Shown here piece after piece: positions 54,430-64,000 of a stretch of DNA of 64,000 bases. The position numbers and the translations under genes are program-made. This stretch comes from Pegethrix bostrychoides GSE-TBD4-15B (GTDB taxonomy: Bacteria > Cyanobacteriota > Cyanobacteriia > Elainellales > Elainellaceae). Numbering within the stretch: position 1 is the first letter of the stretch; the number at the start of each line of letters is the position of its first letter. The stretch is from contig JAHHHV010000064.1 in the NCBI GenBank assembly GCA_019359155.1, positions 124,001-188,000 of the forward strand, read 5' to 3'. Below the pieces are notes generated by a model. It ran no database searches. It was not told where the DNA came from and saw only the letters and a program-made list of their open reading frames with translations.

Positions 54430-56676
54430 ATGAGAATGCAGCGGCTGTGGAAAGATCGGAAAGTCTCTCTACAAATGGTGTTGATTTTGCCTTTCGTTCT
54501 CCAGATTTTTGGAGCTGTGGGCTTAGTCGGCTATTTATCCTTTAAAAATGGGCAAAAAGCCGTTAAAGATTTGGCAGACCAGCTGATTGATAAAGCGAGT
54601 CAGCAGGTAGATAGCCATCTAGACAGCTATTTAGCGCTACCCGTTCAGCTGGTTCAAATGAACGTAGATGCGATTGCTCAAGGCGAAGTGGATCTAAATG
54701 ATCCGATTGCCAGCGGACGCTATTTCTGGCGACAGGCTAAAGCTTTCCCTAGCTTGACCTATATCGGCATTGCGCGACCCGATGGGGCCGAAAGCGGTGC
54801 GGGTCGTTGGGTTAAAGGCATTGATCTACAGCTTTACGAAAACCAGCCTCAGAGCAAGGCTTCAGACTACGCAGCGGATTCTCAGGGCAATCGAGCCGCC
54901 TTGCTCCAGCAGTATGAGTATCAGCCATTAGAGAGCACTTGGTATCAAGCAGCAACCGTGACTAAAAAGCTGGCTTGGGGAGATATCGAGGTGATCGAAA
55001 ATCAGGACATCGAATTCACGGCAGCCGGTAAAGCGTTGCAATCTCAAGCAGATGCTTTAGATGGCAGCATCTCCCAATATGTGGCTGCAGGGGCTACGGC
55101 TCCGATTTACGACAGTCAGCAAAACCTGCTTGCTGTCATGAACATCGACCTTACTTTGACAGGCATCAGCGACTTTCTCAGGAGCTTTCAGGTTAGCCCC
55201 GCAGGTCAGGTGTTTATCATAGAGCGAGATGGCATGTTGATTGGCAGTTCTAGTCCGTATCCGGTGCTGTTCGGCGCAGACGAGACGCTCAAGCGGGTCA
55301 GCAGCTTTGACAGCTCCGATCCACTGATTCAAACTGTGAGTCGGGCGATGCGGCAGCAGTTTGGCAATTTTCAAACTATTCAATCTGCTCAAGATTTAGC
55401 GGTGCAGCTGAACGGGCAGTGGCAGTTTGTGCAGGTGACTCCTTGGCGCGACGCACATGGGTTGGACTGGCTAGTGGTGGTGACCCTGCCCGAATCAGAC
55501 TTTATGGGACAGATTAATGCCAACAGGCGCACTACCATTTTGCTCTGCTTCGGGGCGCTGGCAGTCTCCTCGCTCATGGGTCTATTCACCGCTCGCCGGA
55601 TCGCACAGCCAGTTCTGCGCTTGAGTCAAGCCAGTGAAGCCGTAGCCTCTGGCAATTTAGATCAGACAGTAGAGCAGAGCGGCATCCAGGAACTCAATGT
55701 CTTATCCAATGCCTTTAATCATATGGCAGGTCAGCTCCGCAGCTCATTTACAGAACTGGAGCAAAGCAAGCAGGAGCTAGAAGATCGAGTCGAAGACCGC
55801 ACGGCTGAGCTGAAGAATACATTGGCAGAACTACAGCGCACTCAGACCCAGGTAGTCCAAAGTGAAAAAATGTCGAGTCTGGGGCAGCTCGTGGCCGGAG
55901 TGGCGCATGAAATCAACAATCCAGTGAACTTCATTCATGGGAATCTGAGGCATGTTCAAGAGTATAGTCAAAGCATACTTTCCTTTATTCAACTCTATCA
56001 GCAGCACAGCCCCAATCCTAGCCCAGAGATTCAGGAAGCTGCCGAAGAGATAGATCTGGAGTTTTTGCAGCAGGATCTTCCTAAAATGCTGGCATCTATG
56101 CAATTTGGCACTGAGCGAATTCGCCAGATCGTCCTGTCGCTGCGAAATTTTTCTCGGATGGATGAGTCTGAATTTAAGGCCGTTGATATTCATGAAGGCA
56201 TTGACAGCACGCTGCTTATTTTGCAGCATCGCCTCAAAGCTCGCCCCACTCGACCTGAGATTGAGATTGTCAAAGACTATGTGACGCTGCCGCTAGTAGA
56301 ATGCTATGCCGGAATGCTAAATCAGGTATTTATGAATATCTTGGCAAACGCAATCGACGCAATTGACGAAAAGCATGAAGCCGGAACGCATGAAGCCAAA
56401 AACTGCCAAAATCAGATCCAAATCTCTACGCTAGCCGTCGAGCCAAATTCTGTCAAAATATCAATTCGCGACAGCGGCACTGGAATTCCTGAGGCTGTCA
56501 AAAACCGCATATTTGATCCCTTCTTTACAACCAAGGTTTTAGGGAAAGGTACGGGTATGGGAATGTCTATCAGCTATCAAATTATTACGGAGAAGCACAG
56601 TGGCAAAATAGAATGCTTCTCAACTCTAGGGGTGGGAACAGAATTTGTGCTTCAAATTCCGCTGCAGCAGATCTAG
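54430..56676 (+). CDS. Membrane sensor histidine kinase with Cache and HAMP domains
   Basis: 748 residues. A first membrane helix (about 14-37), an extracytoplasmic double-Cache sensor (about 45-350), a second helix (about 364-386), HAMP (387-438), coiled coil, HisKA with VAHEINNPVNFIHGN (His about 493) and HATPase (about 620-745) with NILANAIDAI, DSGTGI and GKGTGMGMSI. Cache domains usually bind small metabolites outside the cell. No partner response regulator is adjacent. I chose the ATG at 54430; a TTG 63 bases upstream is less likely. Confidence 0.92.
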   Translation: MRMQRLWKDRKVSLQMVLILPFVLQIFGAVGLVGYLSFKNGQKAVKDLADQLIDKASQQVDSHLDSYLALPVQLVQMNVDAIAQGEVDLNDPIASGRYFWRQAKAFPSLTYIGIARPDGAESGAGRWVKGIDLQLYENQPQSKASDYAADSQGNRAALLQQYEYQPLESTWYQAATVTKKLAWGDIEVIENQDIEFTAAGKALQSQADALDGSISQYVAAGATAPIYDSQQNLLAVMNIDLTLTGISDFLRSFQVSPAGQVFIIERDGMLIGSSSPYPVLFGADETLKRVSSFDSSDPLIQTVSRAMRQQFGNFQTIQSAQDLAVQLNGQWQFVQVTPWRDAHGLDWLVVVTLPESDFMGQINANRRTTILLCFGALAVSSLMGLFTARRIAQPVLRLSQASEAVASGNLDQTVEQSGIQELNVLSNAFNHMAGQLRSSFTELEQSKQELEDRVEDRTAELKNTLAELQRTQTQVVQSEKMSSLGQLVAGVAHEINNPVNFIHGNLRHVQEYSQSILSFIQLYQQHSPNPSPEIQEAAEEIDLEFLQQDLPKMLASMQFGTERIRQIVLSLRNFSRMDESEFKAVDIHEGIDSTLLILQHRLKARPTRPEIEIVKDYVTLPLVECYAGMLNQVFMNILANAIDAIDEKHEAGTHEAKNCQNQIQISTLAVEPNSVKISIRDSGTGIPEAVKNRIFDPFFTTKVLGKGTGMGMSISYQIITEKHSGKIECFSTLGVGTEFVLQIPLQQI

Positions 56677-56715
56677 GTTGGATGGTCAAGCTCAGCGACA
56701 CTCAACTAGGCCTGA

Positions 56716-58413
56716 CTAGCGCAGTTGATTCTGAGCGATAAAGTTCAGCAGCGCGTTGTATCGTGGCGAACTCTCTTGATCAACATGCTCTAAGACCCCC
56801 CAGCTTCCCCATTTGCTAGGCTCGCCAATATCTGCAAAATTCATAAACAGCGTTCCGCCTGTCTCCTTCCAGTCATTCAGAAGCTGCTGATAGAATTTAT
56901 ACATCTCCGGTCTGCGGTTGAGTTTGATAAAAAACTCAGTCAGCTTCTCGCTATTTGGATTGGCAAGACTCTGCCCACCTTCATAGACGACCAGCTTCAG
57001 CTGCTTCTGCTGCGCTACCTGCTGATGATAAATAAACCCCTGTTTCGTATCAGCTAGGCTATCGCTCGTTTTGAGATTGCCTCCCTGCTCAATCTGAGCC
57101 AGGGCGCGCTTGACACCGCCATCTGGATCATTCAGCCAAGCTTCAACGGTCGCGCGCTCTTGGTCATCCCCTAGCCCACCGCTGAAGTAGCCCGTCACAG
57201 CGTAGGCATCCAGTCCATGCTGATAGCAAGGTTGATTGCCTTCTGCGACCCAGAGTGGGCAGTCCAGCGCACTAGTCTCTAGCCCCTTCCAAGCCGTTTG
57301 CGTTGAGATAATCGTGCGAACACGGCTGTGCTGATTGCCAAAGGCTCGCTTCCAAATATCTGACATTTGGGCGGTTCGCATACCGTACCACTGCATATAG
57401 GCATCGCCCTTGTCTTCGCCCCAGCGAGCTTTACCTTGCTTCAAGGCATACTGGGCCTGATCAAACATCCAGTTCCAGACTTCGTTGGATAGTTCAACAT
57501 AGGCGGTGAGCTTTGGATCAAGCTTTGTTTTGACAAGCTGAGCAAAGTTGATCATGTACTCATCAGTTGCCTGATGCGGCATATTGAACCAGGGATTTGC
57601 CCGAAGCCGATTAGCTAGCTCAATCATGAGCTCTAGCGGCACGCCTTTCTCGGCATAGCTTTTATCTTCAATCTGCGGGCGATTCTGCCATTTGCTTTGC
57701 TGAGAATTATTGGTCGCCATCCAGTCCATAAACCGCAGCGTCCCAAATTGCTTGATCCGCTCTAGAAAGACTGGATTGAAAATTTCGCTCTCGTAGGTTT
57801 GCTCAAACTGAGTTGGGATAACCCGAATATTCCGAATATAGTTTCCTGTTTTTGCCGGGTCAGTTGCGCTAACGGTTAGCAAAATTCCAGAATCGCTAGG
57901 TGTAACGTCAATCAAATCGCGACCCGGCCTAGAGGCTCCAACATCTTTTTTGGCATCAAACTCATATTCAATCGCGCCTTCGCCGTCGTAGAGCACCACA
58001 TATTGGCCGCCCGGATAGCGTCCGATCTCGCGGTAGAGCAGCGTCGAAACGCGACTGTACCGAGGCGGATCGGTTGGTGCAGGCAAAGATTTGACCCAGC
58101 CATGCGAGTCGAGATCTAGCTTGTCTGCCTCATCTGTACTCCACTCGGCGCTGCAAGCCTCTTCTGGAGCGCATCTGGTAAACCAACTCCTAGAAGATTT
58201 GAAGCCGTCAATAAACGGCAGCTGCGTCGACCAGTCGGCGATTCCAGTTAAGTTTGTGCCAAGTCCCAAACCATCTATTCCCGTCTGGGACGGTAGAGTT
58301 TTGGCTCGACCGAGAGACGAAATTGGCTGCGAGCAAGCTACGGCTAGCGTAAACATAAATAGAATTAGGAAAATTCCCATCCGAGATGTCCGAAACCTTC
58401 GCGCTGTGAACAT
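56716..58413 (-). CDS. Lipoprotein with a clan GH-A-like glycoside hydrolase pattern
   Basis: 565 residues. The N-terminus is a lipoprotein signal (LAVAC, Cys27). The catalytic domain shows ELSNEVWN for the acid/base Glu and VVYEGGQSL for the nucleophile Glu, the GH-A pattern. An N-terminal beta domain (about 45-200) may bind sugar. It lies 88 bp after rfbB on the same strand, at the tail of the rhamnose genes, so an extracellular polysaccharide is the likely substrate. I know no precise GH family. MGIFLIL at residue 12 is an alternative start. Confidence 0.72.
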   Translation of the reverse strand: MFTARRFRTSRMGIFLILFMFTLAVACSQPISSLGRAKTLPSQTGIDGLGLGTNLTGIADWSTQLPFIDGFKSSRSWFTRCAPEEACSAEWSTDEADKLDLDSHGWVKSLPAPTDPPRYSRVSTLLYREIGRYPGGQYVVLYDGEGAIEYEFDAKKDVGASRPGRDLIDVTPSDSGILLTVSATDPAKTGNYIRNIRVIPTQFEQTYESEIFNPVFLERIKQFGTLRFMDWMATNNSQQSKWQNRPQIEDKSYAEKGVPLELMIELANRLRANPWFNMPHQATDEYMINFAQLVKTKLDPKLTAYVELSNEVWNWMFDQAQYALKQGKARWGEDKGDAYMQWYGMRTAQMSDIWKRAFGNQHSRVRTIISTQTAWKGLETSALDCPLWVAEGNQPCYQHGLDAYAVTGYFSGGLGDDQERATVEAWLNDPDGGVKRALAQIEQGGNLKTSDSLADTKQGFIYHQQVAQQKQLKLVVYEGGQSLANPNSEKLTEFFIKLNRRPEMYKFYQQLLNDWKETGGTLFMNFADIGEPSKWGSWGVLEHVDQESSPRYNALLNFIAQNQLR

Positions 58414-58501
58414 GCTGTTCTCTCCTGAGAGCTAGGATGGCTAAAGATTCAAATACACCTCGGATTCAAACTTGCCTACGAATTTTCTGACTATCTGGCC
58501 G

Positions 58502-59581
58502 TTAGGCATACACCTTACGATAGTAAGCTTGATACTCTTCTGAGAGCAAGGGCTGCCACCAATCTGAATGGGTGAGATACCACTCCACGGTACGGCGCAA
58601 ACCGCCCTCCACAGTTTCGGCGGGTGTCCAGCCTAGCTCAGTTTTGATTTTGGTGGCATCAATGGCATAGCGGCGGTCATGTCCGGCTCGATCTTTGACG
58701 TAGGTGATCAGGTTTTGTGCCGGACGCACGGGCAGGTCGGGGGCTAGCTCGTTCATGAGTTCGCAAAGCATCTGCACTAGGTCAATATTTTTAACTTCGT
58801 TGTTGCCGCCGATATTGTAGGTTTCACCGAGCCGACCGCGATGGATCACCACGTCCAGAGCGCTGCAATGATCGCCCACATATAGCCAGTCGCGGATGTT
58901 CTGGCCATCACCGTAGATAGGCAGCGGCTTGCCCATCAAAATATTGATGCAGCTGAGCGGAATCAGCTTTTCCGGAAAGTGGTAGGGGCCGTAGTTGTTG
59001 GAGCAGTTAGTGATCAGCGTCGGCATCCCGTAGGTGTGATAGTAGGCGCGCACCAGATGGTCGCTGCCGGCTTTGGAAGCCGAGTAGGGGCTGTTGGGTG
59101 CGTAGGGCGTGGTTTCGCTGAAGCCAGGATCGTCAGCTTCTAGGCTGCCGTACACCTCGTCGGTTGAGACATGGTGAAAGCGATACTGGACAGGTTGGCC
59201 AGCATTGTTCCAGTGCTGCCGGAAGGCTTCGAGCAGGGTAAACGTGCCGACGACGTTGGTTTGGACGAACGCACCTGGGCCTAGAATTGAGCGGTCAACA
59301 TGCGACTCGGCAGCAAAGTGCGCCACGGTGTCAATGCTTTCGGCTTGCAGCAGGCTGTCGACCAAAGCTCGATCGCAGATATCGCCTTCGACAAAGCGCA
59401 GGTTTGCGCCTTCTAATCCGGCTAGATTGTTGCGGTTGCCCGCATAGGTAAGCGCATCGAGCACCACAACCCGATCGCCGGGGTAGGCTGCACACCAGTG
59501 ATGCACAAAATTTGCGCCGATAAATCCGGCTCCGCCCGTGATCAAAATCTGGCGAGGCGCTCTGGTTTCTAGATTAGCCAT
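58502..59581 (-). CDS. rfbB: dTDP-glucose 4,6-dehydratase
   Basis: 359 residues of the short-chain dehydrogenase type. NAD motif [15 protein letters not shown], active-site [10 protein letters not shown] equivalent [12 protein letters not shown], and [15 protein letters not shown] with the catalytic Tyr-Lys pair. It is the second step of dTDP-L-rhamnose synthesis. It is the last of four rfb genes, 46 bp after rfbA. Confidence 0.96.
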   Translation of the reverse strand: MANLETRAPRQILITGGAGFIGANFVHHWCAAYPGDRVVVLDALTYAGNRNNLAGLEGANLRFVEGDICDRALVDSLLQAESIDTVAHFAAESHVDRSILGPGAFVQTNVVGTFTLLEAFRQHWNNAGQPVQYRFHHVSTDEVYGSLEADDPGFSETTPYAPNSPYSASKAGSDHLVRAYYHTYGMPTLITNCSNNYGPYHFPEKLIPLSCINILMGKPLPIYGDGQNIRDWLYVGDHCSALDVVIHRGRLGETYNIGGNNEVKNIDLVQMLCELMNELAPDLPVRPAQNLITYVKDRAGHDRRYAIDATKIKTELGWTPAETVEGGLRRTVEWYLTHSDWWQPLLSEEYQAYYRKVYA

Positions 59582-59627
59582 AAAGGTGCGATGGTTGGGG
59601 TGAATAAAAATTGGGTGAATGACAGCG

Positions 59628-60701
59628 CTAGTTCAGCTCGATCTGACAGTCGTCGCCAATCATGAATCGTAGCGCTTTGGGACGGCGCGGTGCTTCCTTC
59701 AAATGCGCCCGTTGACCAATGACGCTATCGACAATTCGATGGTGGATATCTTCAATCTTCGCGCCCTTGAGAATCACGCTGTGCTCCAGATCAGTGTTAA
59801 TTAAGCTCACCTGATCGGCAATGCTGCTGTAGGGGCCAACGAAGCAGTTTTCCAGGTGGCAGTCTTTGCCAATCGTGACGGGGCCGCGAATTGTGCAGTT
59901 GATGACCTTCGAGCCTGTGCCGATTTCGACTCGGCCAATGATCTGGCTAAGGTCGTCAACTTCGCCCTGCGAGTTGGTTTGGAGGCAGGTGTCTAGAATG
60001 ATCCGGTTGGCTTCTAGCAGGTCATCTTTTTTGCCGGTATCCAGCCACCAGCCGCGAATCTGCCGCGCCTCAACAGACTTCTGCTGGTCGATCAGCATTT
60101 GAATTGCGTCGGTGATCTCAAGTTCTCCACGAGGCGAAGGCTGAATCGCAGCGATTGCGTCATGGATCACAGGCGAGAAGATGTAGATCCCGACTAGCGC
60201 CAGATTAGAAGGTGGGTCTTTAGGCTTTTCAATCAGCTGCAACAGCCGACCCTGCTCATCCACTTTTGCTACCCCAAAGGCGCTGGGGTTTGCGACCGGA
60301 CAGAGCAGTGTCAGAGCATCTAGATTGGCAGCATGGAACTGCTCCAGGAATAAATCTAGGGGGTTTTGCACCAGGTTATCGCCCAGATACATCACAAACG
60401 GCGAGTTGCCCAGAAACGGCTGGGCAATTTTGACTGCATGAGCCAGTCCAGCTGGCGACTCTTGCAAAATGTAGGTGATTTTAGCGCCAAACTGCTCGCC
60501 ATCCCCTGTTTTGGCCTGCACCTCTTGGCCTGTTTCCGGGCTGATAATGATTCCAATTTCGGTAATGCCTGCTGCCACAATTGACTCGATGCCATACCAG
60601 AGAATCGGCTTGTTAGCCACCGGCACGAGCTGTTTTGCGCCCGTATGGGTGAGCGGACGTAGCCTTGTACCCTTACCGCCAGAGAGAATGATTGCTTTCA
60701 T
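59628..60701 (-). CDS. rfbA: Glucose-1-phosphate thymidylyltransferase (long form)
   Basis: 357 residues. Nucleotidyltransferase signature [14 protein letters not shown] at the start and the MYLGDNL active site; the second part is a left-handed beta-helix, as in the longer RmlA type. It makes dTDP-glucose from dTTP and glucose-1-phosphate. Its start overlaps the end of rfbD by four bases (ATGA). Confidence 0.94.
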   Translation of the reverse strand: MKAIILSGGKGTRLRPLTHTGAKQLVPVANKPILWYGIESIVAAGITEIGIIISPETGQEVQAKTGDGEQFGAKITYILQESPAGLAHAVKIAQPFLGNSPFVMYLGDNLVQNPLDLFLEQFHAANLDALTLLCPVANPSAFGVAKVDEQGRLLQLIEKPKDPPSNLALVGIYIFSPVIHDAIAAIQPSPRGELEITDAIQMLIDQQKSVEARQIRGWWLDTGKKDDLLEANRIILDTCLQTNSQGEVDDLSQIIGRVEIGTGSKVINCTIRGPVTIGKDCHLENCFVGPYSSIADQVSLINTDLEHSVILKGAKIEDIHHRIVDSVIGQRAHLKEAPRRPKALRFMIGDDCQIELN

Positions 60702-61612
60702 GATTTTTGGGAATAGAGTTCACGGATCACCTGACGCAGACTTTGTCGCCACTGCGGCGGCGGTGCTTGTAAAATCGTCTGGATTTTTTGATTGGACAGC
60801 ACCGAATAGGCCGGACGCCGGGTGGGCGTTGGATATTCGGCGGTGGTGATGGGCGTGATCTGCTGCACGGCTAGCGGCCAGTCCAGTGCTCGCGCCTCTT
60901 CGATAATTGCCACTGCAAAGTCGTACCAGCTCGCGGCACCGCTGTTGGTAAAGTGATAGAGGCCGCTAAGATTCTCTGGCCGAGTGGGCTGTAAAAACTG
61001 CTCTGCCAATGCCGCAATTGCTCGCGCAATCTCAGATGCTGAGGTGGGCGTGCCAATTTGATCTGAGACAACCCGCAGCTCTGGGCGTTCGGCTCCCACC
61101 CGCAGCATGGTCTTAGCAAAGTTACCTTTGCCGCCTGCGCCGTAAACCCAGGCTGTCCGCAAAATTGCATATTGCAAGTCTGGATAGGCCGCATGAACCT
61201 GCTGCACGGCGGTTTCGCCCGCCAGCTTCGATTCGCCATAAACGCCGAGGGGATGCGTCGGGTCGGTTTCCAGATAGGGACTGCTTTGACTGCCGTCAAA
61301 CACGTAGTCAGTCGAGATGTGAATCAGCGCTGCCCCCAAAGCCTGGGCGCTTTTGGCCATCTGCTCTGGCGCGACGGCGTTGACGGCATGAGCCAAAGCT
61401 GGCTCCGACTCGGCTTTATCTACGGCAGTATAGGCTGCCGCATTCACAATCAGCCTAGGCGTAACTTGCTGAATCAACCGCTGAATCTGCTCAGGGGCGC
61501 TCAGATCGAGCTGTGATCGCCCAACGCTCATGACCTCTCCCAGCGGGGCTAGCGTTTTTTGCAGCTCTTGTCCCACTTGGCCGTCTTGGCCAATCAGCAA
61601 AATTCGCGTCAT
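60698..61612 (-). CDS. rfbD: dTDP-4-dehydrorhamnose reductase
   Basis: 304 residues. Rossmann motif LLIGQDGQVGQELQ and the STDYVFDG and YGESKLAGE motifs with the Tyr-Lys pair. It is the last step of dTDP-rhamnose synthesis. It overlaps rfbC by four bases at its start and rfbA by four at its end, so the three genes are coupled in translation. Confidence 0.95.
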   Translation of the reverse strand: MTRILLIGQDGQVGQELQKTLAPLGEVMSVGRSQLDLSAPEQIQRLIQQVTPRLIVNAAAYTAVDKAESEPALAHAVNAVAPEQMAKSAQALGAALIHISTDYVFDGSQSSPYLETDPTHPLGVYGESKLAGETAVQQVHAAYPDLQYAILRTAWVYGAGGKGNFAKTMLRVGAERPELRVVSDQIGTPTSASEIARAIAALAEQFLQPTRPENLSGLYHFTNSGAASWYDFAVAIIEEARALDWPLAVQQITPITTAEYPTPTRRPAYSVLSNQKIQTILQAPPPQWRQSLRQVIRELYSQKS

Positions 61613-62151
61613 GCAAATACCTCAACTTCTTGCAGCGACAAGCCCTGCTGGTCTTTGCCTGAAACAGTCGGTTCCCCGCTCAATGGCCAAGCAATTGCCA
61701 AATCGGGGTCATCCCAGCGGATGCAGCGCTCGTGTGCCGGGGCGTAAAAGTCGGTGGCTTTGTAGAGGACTTCGGTGCGGTCTGCCAGCGAGACGAAGCC
61801 GTGGGCAAATCCTGCCGGAATCCAGAGCTGCTTTTTATTCTCAGCGCTCAGCTCATAGCCAACCCATTGACCAAACGTGGGAGAGCCGCGCCGGATATCA
61901 ACCGCCACGTCAAAGATTGCGCCAGCCGTAACGCGCACCAGCTTGCCCTGCGCCTGCTGGATTTGATAGTGCAGGCCGCGCAGCACGTTGGCGGCTGAGC
62001 AAGAGTGATTGTCCTGTACAAACTGCACGGCGGCGGCTTTGTCTTGAAACACTTTTTGGTTAAAGCTTTCAAAAAAGAAACCCCGCTCATCGCCAAATAC
62101 ACGCGGCTCAATCACCATCACATCAGGAATTTCAGTCGGAATAATGTTCAT
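61609..62151 (-). CDS. rfbC: dTDP-4-dehydrorhamnose 3,5-epimerase
   Basis: 180 residues with the cupin motifs ERGFFFESFNQK, VQDNHSCSAANVLRGLHYQ and FAHGFVSL. It converts the 4-keto sugar to the L-lyxo form. Starts with ATG 65 bp after the glycosyltransferase gene. A 15-bp phrase from its start region recurs 64 bases upstream. Confidence 0.95.
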   Translation of the reverse strand: MNIIPTEIPDVMVIEPRVFGDERGFFFESFNQKVFQDKAAAVQFVQDNHSCSAANVLRGLHYQIQQAQGKLVRVTAGAIFDVAVDIRRGSPTFGQWVGYELSAENKKQLWIPAGFAHGFVSLADRTEVLYKATDFYAPAHERCIRWDDPDLAIAWPLSGEPTVSGKDQQGLSLQEVEVFA

Positions 62152-62216
62152 CGCAACCTCTCTAGCAAATTTACAGGCGAAATCACAATCAGAATTTCAG
62201 TCGGAATTTTGGTCGG

Positions 62217-63494
62217 CTACGACTTCGATACAGCATCTCGTTCAGTCCGCACCCATTTTGTCTGAGGCCGCACGGCATAGGCCAGGTAGAGCGGAATCTT
62301 CCAGAGCAGATAGAAGGGCACGGCTAGCAATGTGAGCGCTGGCAGATCGGCACGTCCGAATTTTAGCCATGCCGATAGAATCGCCGTCAAGATCATTGCG
62401 CCTTCAACCGAGAGCAGTGCCATCGGTAGCCAGAGATTTGTGAGTAGCCCTACCGCAACTGCCAGCAGTAGTACCGCGCCCCAGAGTATCACCAGCAGCG
62501 ACAGCGGCGGCACCGACAGATCTAAAGCAATCACCAGCAGGTCGAGCCGCTTCTGCCGCAGCGCCTCTTGGAACAAACGCGGCACCTCACGCAGCATCGT
62601 TTGCAGATGCCCATGCTCCCAGCGGGTGCGTTGACTTTTGGCGGCCTGCGCCTGCTGTGGCAGTAACCCAATGACTCTGCTGTCGGGGCAAAACAGCGTT
62701 GGGTAGCCAGCAATCGCCAGATCCATCGAGAGCTGCATATCTTCGACAATATTACCACTGGCCATCGAGACACTGCGAATGACGCTCCAGGGAAAGGCCA
62801 TGCCCGTGCCGGTCAAAATGCCTGGAAAGCCGAGTCGGTCTAAACCCTGAGGCCGTACCCAGTTTTTGACCAAGAAAGCCAGCGCTGAAACTGCATCTTT
62901 AGGCTGCGGCTGTGCGGGACGCTCCATTAAATAAGTCGCCTGTACTGGACGACCTGTAGCTGCTGCTGTAGCTGCAATCTGCTCCAGCGTTCCGGGCTGC
63001 ACTAGACAGTCGGCATCCACCACCACCACCACATCGGGCGGGTTGGCCTCTGCCAAAAACTGGAGGCCATAGTCGAGCGCATAGCCTTTGCCGCGCCGCT
63101 CGCTGTCATGCCGTTCAATCACGGTCGCGCCCGTAGCCCGCGCTGCTATAGCCGTTTCGTCGGTGCAGTTATCGGCAATTACGACGAGCCGATCATCGGA
63201 CTTGAGTTCTGTCAAAATCTGGTTGAGCACGGGCTGAATGCCCAACACCTCGTTATGGGCTGGAACCAGTACTGCTAGACGGGGACGCACAGCGACAGCT
63301 TGCCTGCGGGCTGGCCAGAGAGCAGCCAGACATTCAGCGAGCAGCACCGTGGTCGGGATCAATAGCAGCCCCGCCGCTGCCCAAAGCGCAGCCTCAGTAA
63401 AAAGAACGGCAAATGAAGCAAGAGAAGCAGAGAAAATGGCAAACAAAGTCATGTACCCTGGCTTGTTTTTGCAAAGCTTCGCCCAATCTATCAC
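62217..63494 (-). CDS. Family 2 glycosyltransferase, membrane-bound
   Basis: 425 residues from a GTG start. Two membrane helices precede the GT2 domain, with VLVPAHNE, DNCTDET and VVVDADCLV (DxD), then TRWEHGH (QxxRW-like) and three to four C-terminal helices. It likely adds a sugar to a lipid or forms a polysaccharide in the plasma membrane. It heads the rhamnose gene run. Confidence 0.9.
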   Translation of the reverse strand: MIDWAKLCKNKPGYMTLFAIFSASLASFAVLFTEAALWAAAGLLLIPTTVLLAECLAALWPARRQAVAVRPRLAVLVPAHNEVLGIQPVLNQILTELKSDDRLVVIADNCTDETAIAARATGATVIERHDSERRGKGYALDYGLQFLAEANPPDVVVVVDADCLVQPGTLEQIAATAAATGRPVQATYLMERPAQPQPKDAVSALAFLVKNWVRPQGLDRLGFPGILTGTGMAFPWSVIRSVSMASGNIVEDMQLSMDLAIAGYPTLFCPDSRVIGLLPQQAQAAKSQRTRWEHGHLQTMLREVPRLFQEALRQKRLDLLVIALDLSVPPLSLLVILWGAVLLLAVAVGLLTNLWLPMALLSVEGAMILTAILSAWLKFGRADLPALTLLAVPFYLLWKIPLYLAYAVRPQTKWVRTERDAVSKS

Positions 63495-63568
63495 TGTTAC
63501 TATTTGGCCTGAATATAGCTAAGTCACCGAAATGTGAAATGTCTATGATGAAATGCGGTAAAGAAATA

Positions 63569-63592
63569 CAAAAAAAACGGCAGGGGCTGCCG
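63569..63592 (-). terminator. Rho-independent terminator
   Basis: CGGCAG pairs with CTGCCG around three bases; on the minus strand it is followed by eight Ts. It lies 135 bp beyond the stop of the partial gene at 63727. Confidence 0.8.
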
Positions 63593-63617
63593 ATTTAGGA
63601 GTATGAACGTCATTTAT

Positions 63618-63641
63618 TCTACTGTAGGCTCTACTGTAGGT
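63618..63641. repeat. 12-bp tandem duplication
   Basis: TCTACTGTAGGC and TCTACTGTAGGT, head to tail, in the spacer before the last gene. Confidence 0.8.
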
Positions 63642-63726
63642 TTGAGCGGCAACGACCGGTGGAGTAGGATAAAAACCCTAAACCTAGTTTTAGTTTTTCT
63701 ACCAAGACAACGAATCAAGCCTACAG

Positions 63727-64000
63727 CTAGCGGGGCAAAGGCTGCCCAAACGGAATGATCTGAATTGCGCCCGGTGCCGCTGGACTAAGAACAGGCTGGG
63801 CTTCAGGCTGCGTTTCAGGCTGGGTTTCAGCAGATTGAGCTGCCTGAGCCGCCCGACGCTGCCGCGCAGTTAATCTAGGCTGAGGAGCTGGGTTGGTTGG
63901 AACTTCCGCTTCAGCAGATTCAGTGACTTTGGGCAACTCAGCCGAGCTGGGTGAAGCTGAACTGGCTGCACTATCAGGATTGGCATCATCAGGATTGGCA
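63727..64000 (-). CDS. C-terminal end of an unidentified Ala/Pro-rich protein
   Basis: At least 90 codons, open to the window edge; only the end is present. It is rich in Ala, Pro, Gln and Ser, with ETQPETQPEAQP and ANPDDANPD repeats and a basic patch LTARQRRAAQAAQ, and ends IIPFGQPLPR. This is disordered-looking sequence, and the domain that would identify it lies outside. The last 28 bases hold an in-frame 15-bp duplication. Confidence 0.6.
   Translation of the reverse strand, partial: ANPDDANPDSAASSASPSSAELPKVTESAEAEVPTNPAPQPRLTARQRRAAQAAQSAETQPETQPEAQPVLSPAAPGAIQIIPFGQPLPR
63973..64000. repeat. 15-bp in-frame tandem duplication
   Basis: ATCAGGATTGGCATC is followed by its first 13 bases at the window end; in the minus frame it gives ANPDDANPD. 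Confidence 0.8.

Overview
This is chromosomal DNA from an oxygenic cyanobacterium, most likely filamentous and leptolyngbya-like rather than a picocyanobacterium. The evidence is photosystem I genes (psaI, psaL, psaC), a PAM68-type photosystem II assembly factor next to rpsO, a carotene isomerase (crtH), a cytochrome b6f haem-attachment (CCB-type) protein, a deazaflavin synthase (cofG), arogenate dehydrogenase, DUF1815 and DUF2839 proteins, and a HetZ-related protein. Genus cannot be assigned from the sequence alone. Gene density is ordinary and strands are mixed. I see no insertion sequence, prophage, CRISPR array or rRNA; there is one tRNA (Cys-GCA).

Layout. 1-9968: signalling block with the start of a secreted protein, a 1990-residue ten-PAS hybrid kinase, a divergent REC-histidine kinase, and a REC-GGDEF-EAL cyclic-di-GMP protein. 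10239-18770: a deacetylase-fold protein that has lost its metal ligands, a CPBP protease, a tandem histidine phosphatase abutting a dihydroorotase-like protein, and a 757-residue low-complexity protein. 18932-22190: psaI-psaL, tRNA-Cys, a cAMP-phosphodiesterase-like protein, cofG. 22244-24406: an apparent partner-switching set (anti-sigma kinase, REC-PP2C phosphatase, STAS antagonist). 24812-28843: coiled-coil protein, HetZ-related protein, MshEN-like protein, PAM68 and rpsO. 28946-37497: membrane protein, K+ channel, MATE exporter, crtH, thioredoxin, aminotransferase, DacB-type peptidase. 37670-44685: DUF1815, DUF2839, degenerate DinG-like protein, tyrA, CCB protein, PadR and LuxR-type regulators, DUF554. 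44762-52777: psaC, orphan sugar ABC permease, two very small proteins, typA, GH10-like hydrolase, FAD oxidoreductase. 53379-56676: secreted Ser-tract protein, the wreck of a DUF3891 gene, a Cache-HAMP kinase. 56716-64000: six-gene minus-strand run for dTDP-rhamnose with a glycosyltransferase at its head and a glycosidase-like lipoprotein at its tail, then the end of an unidentified gene.

The feature I find most unusual is a window-wide pattern. Short (10-16 bp, once 46 bp), mostly perfect, head-to-tail tandem duplications of unrelated sequences recur every few kb. They often sit on or next to a stop or start codon. Between genes the unit length is arbitrary; clear copies inside reading frames are 12, 15 or 21 bp, multiples of three. 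Several enzyme-fold proteins have also lost their catalytic residues (deacetylase, dihydroorotase, DinG helicase).

Family names are from recall of conserved motifs; no database search was possible. Starts were moved where a better ribosome binding site or known N-terminus argued for it.
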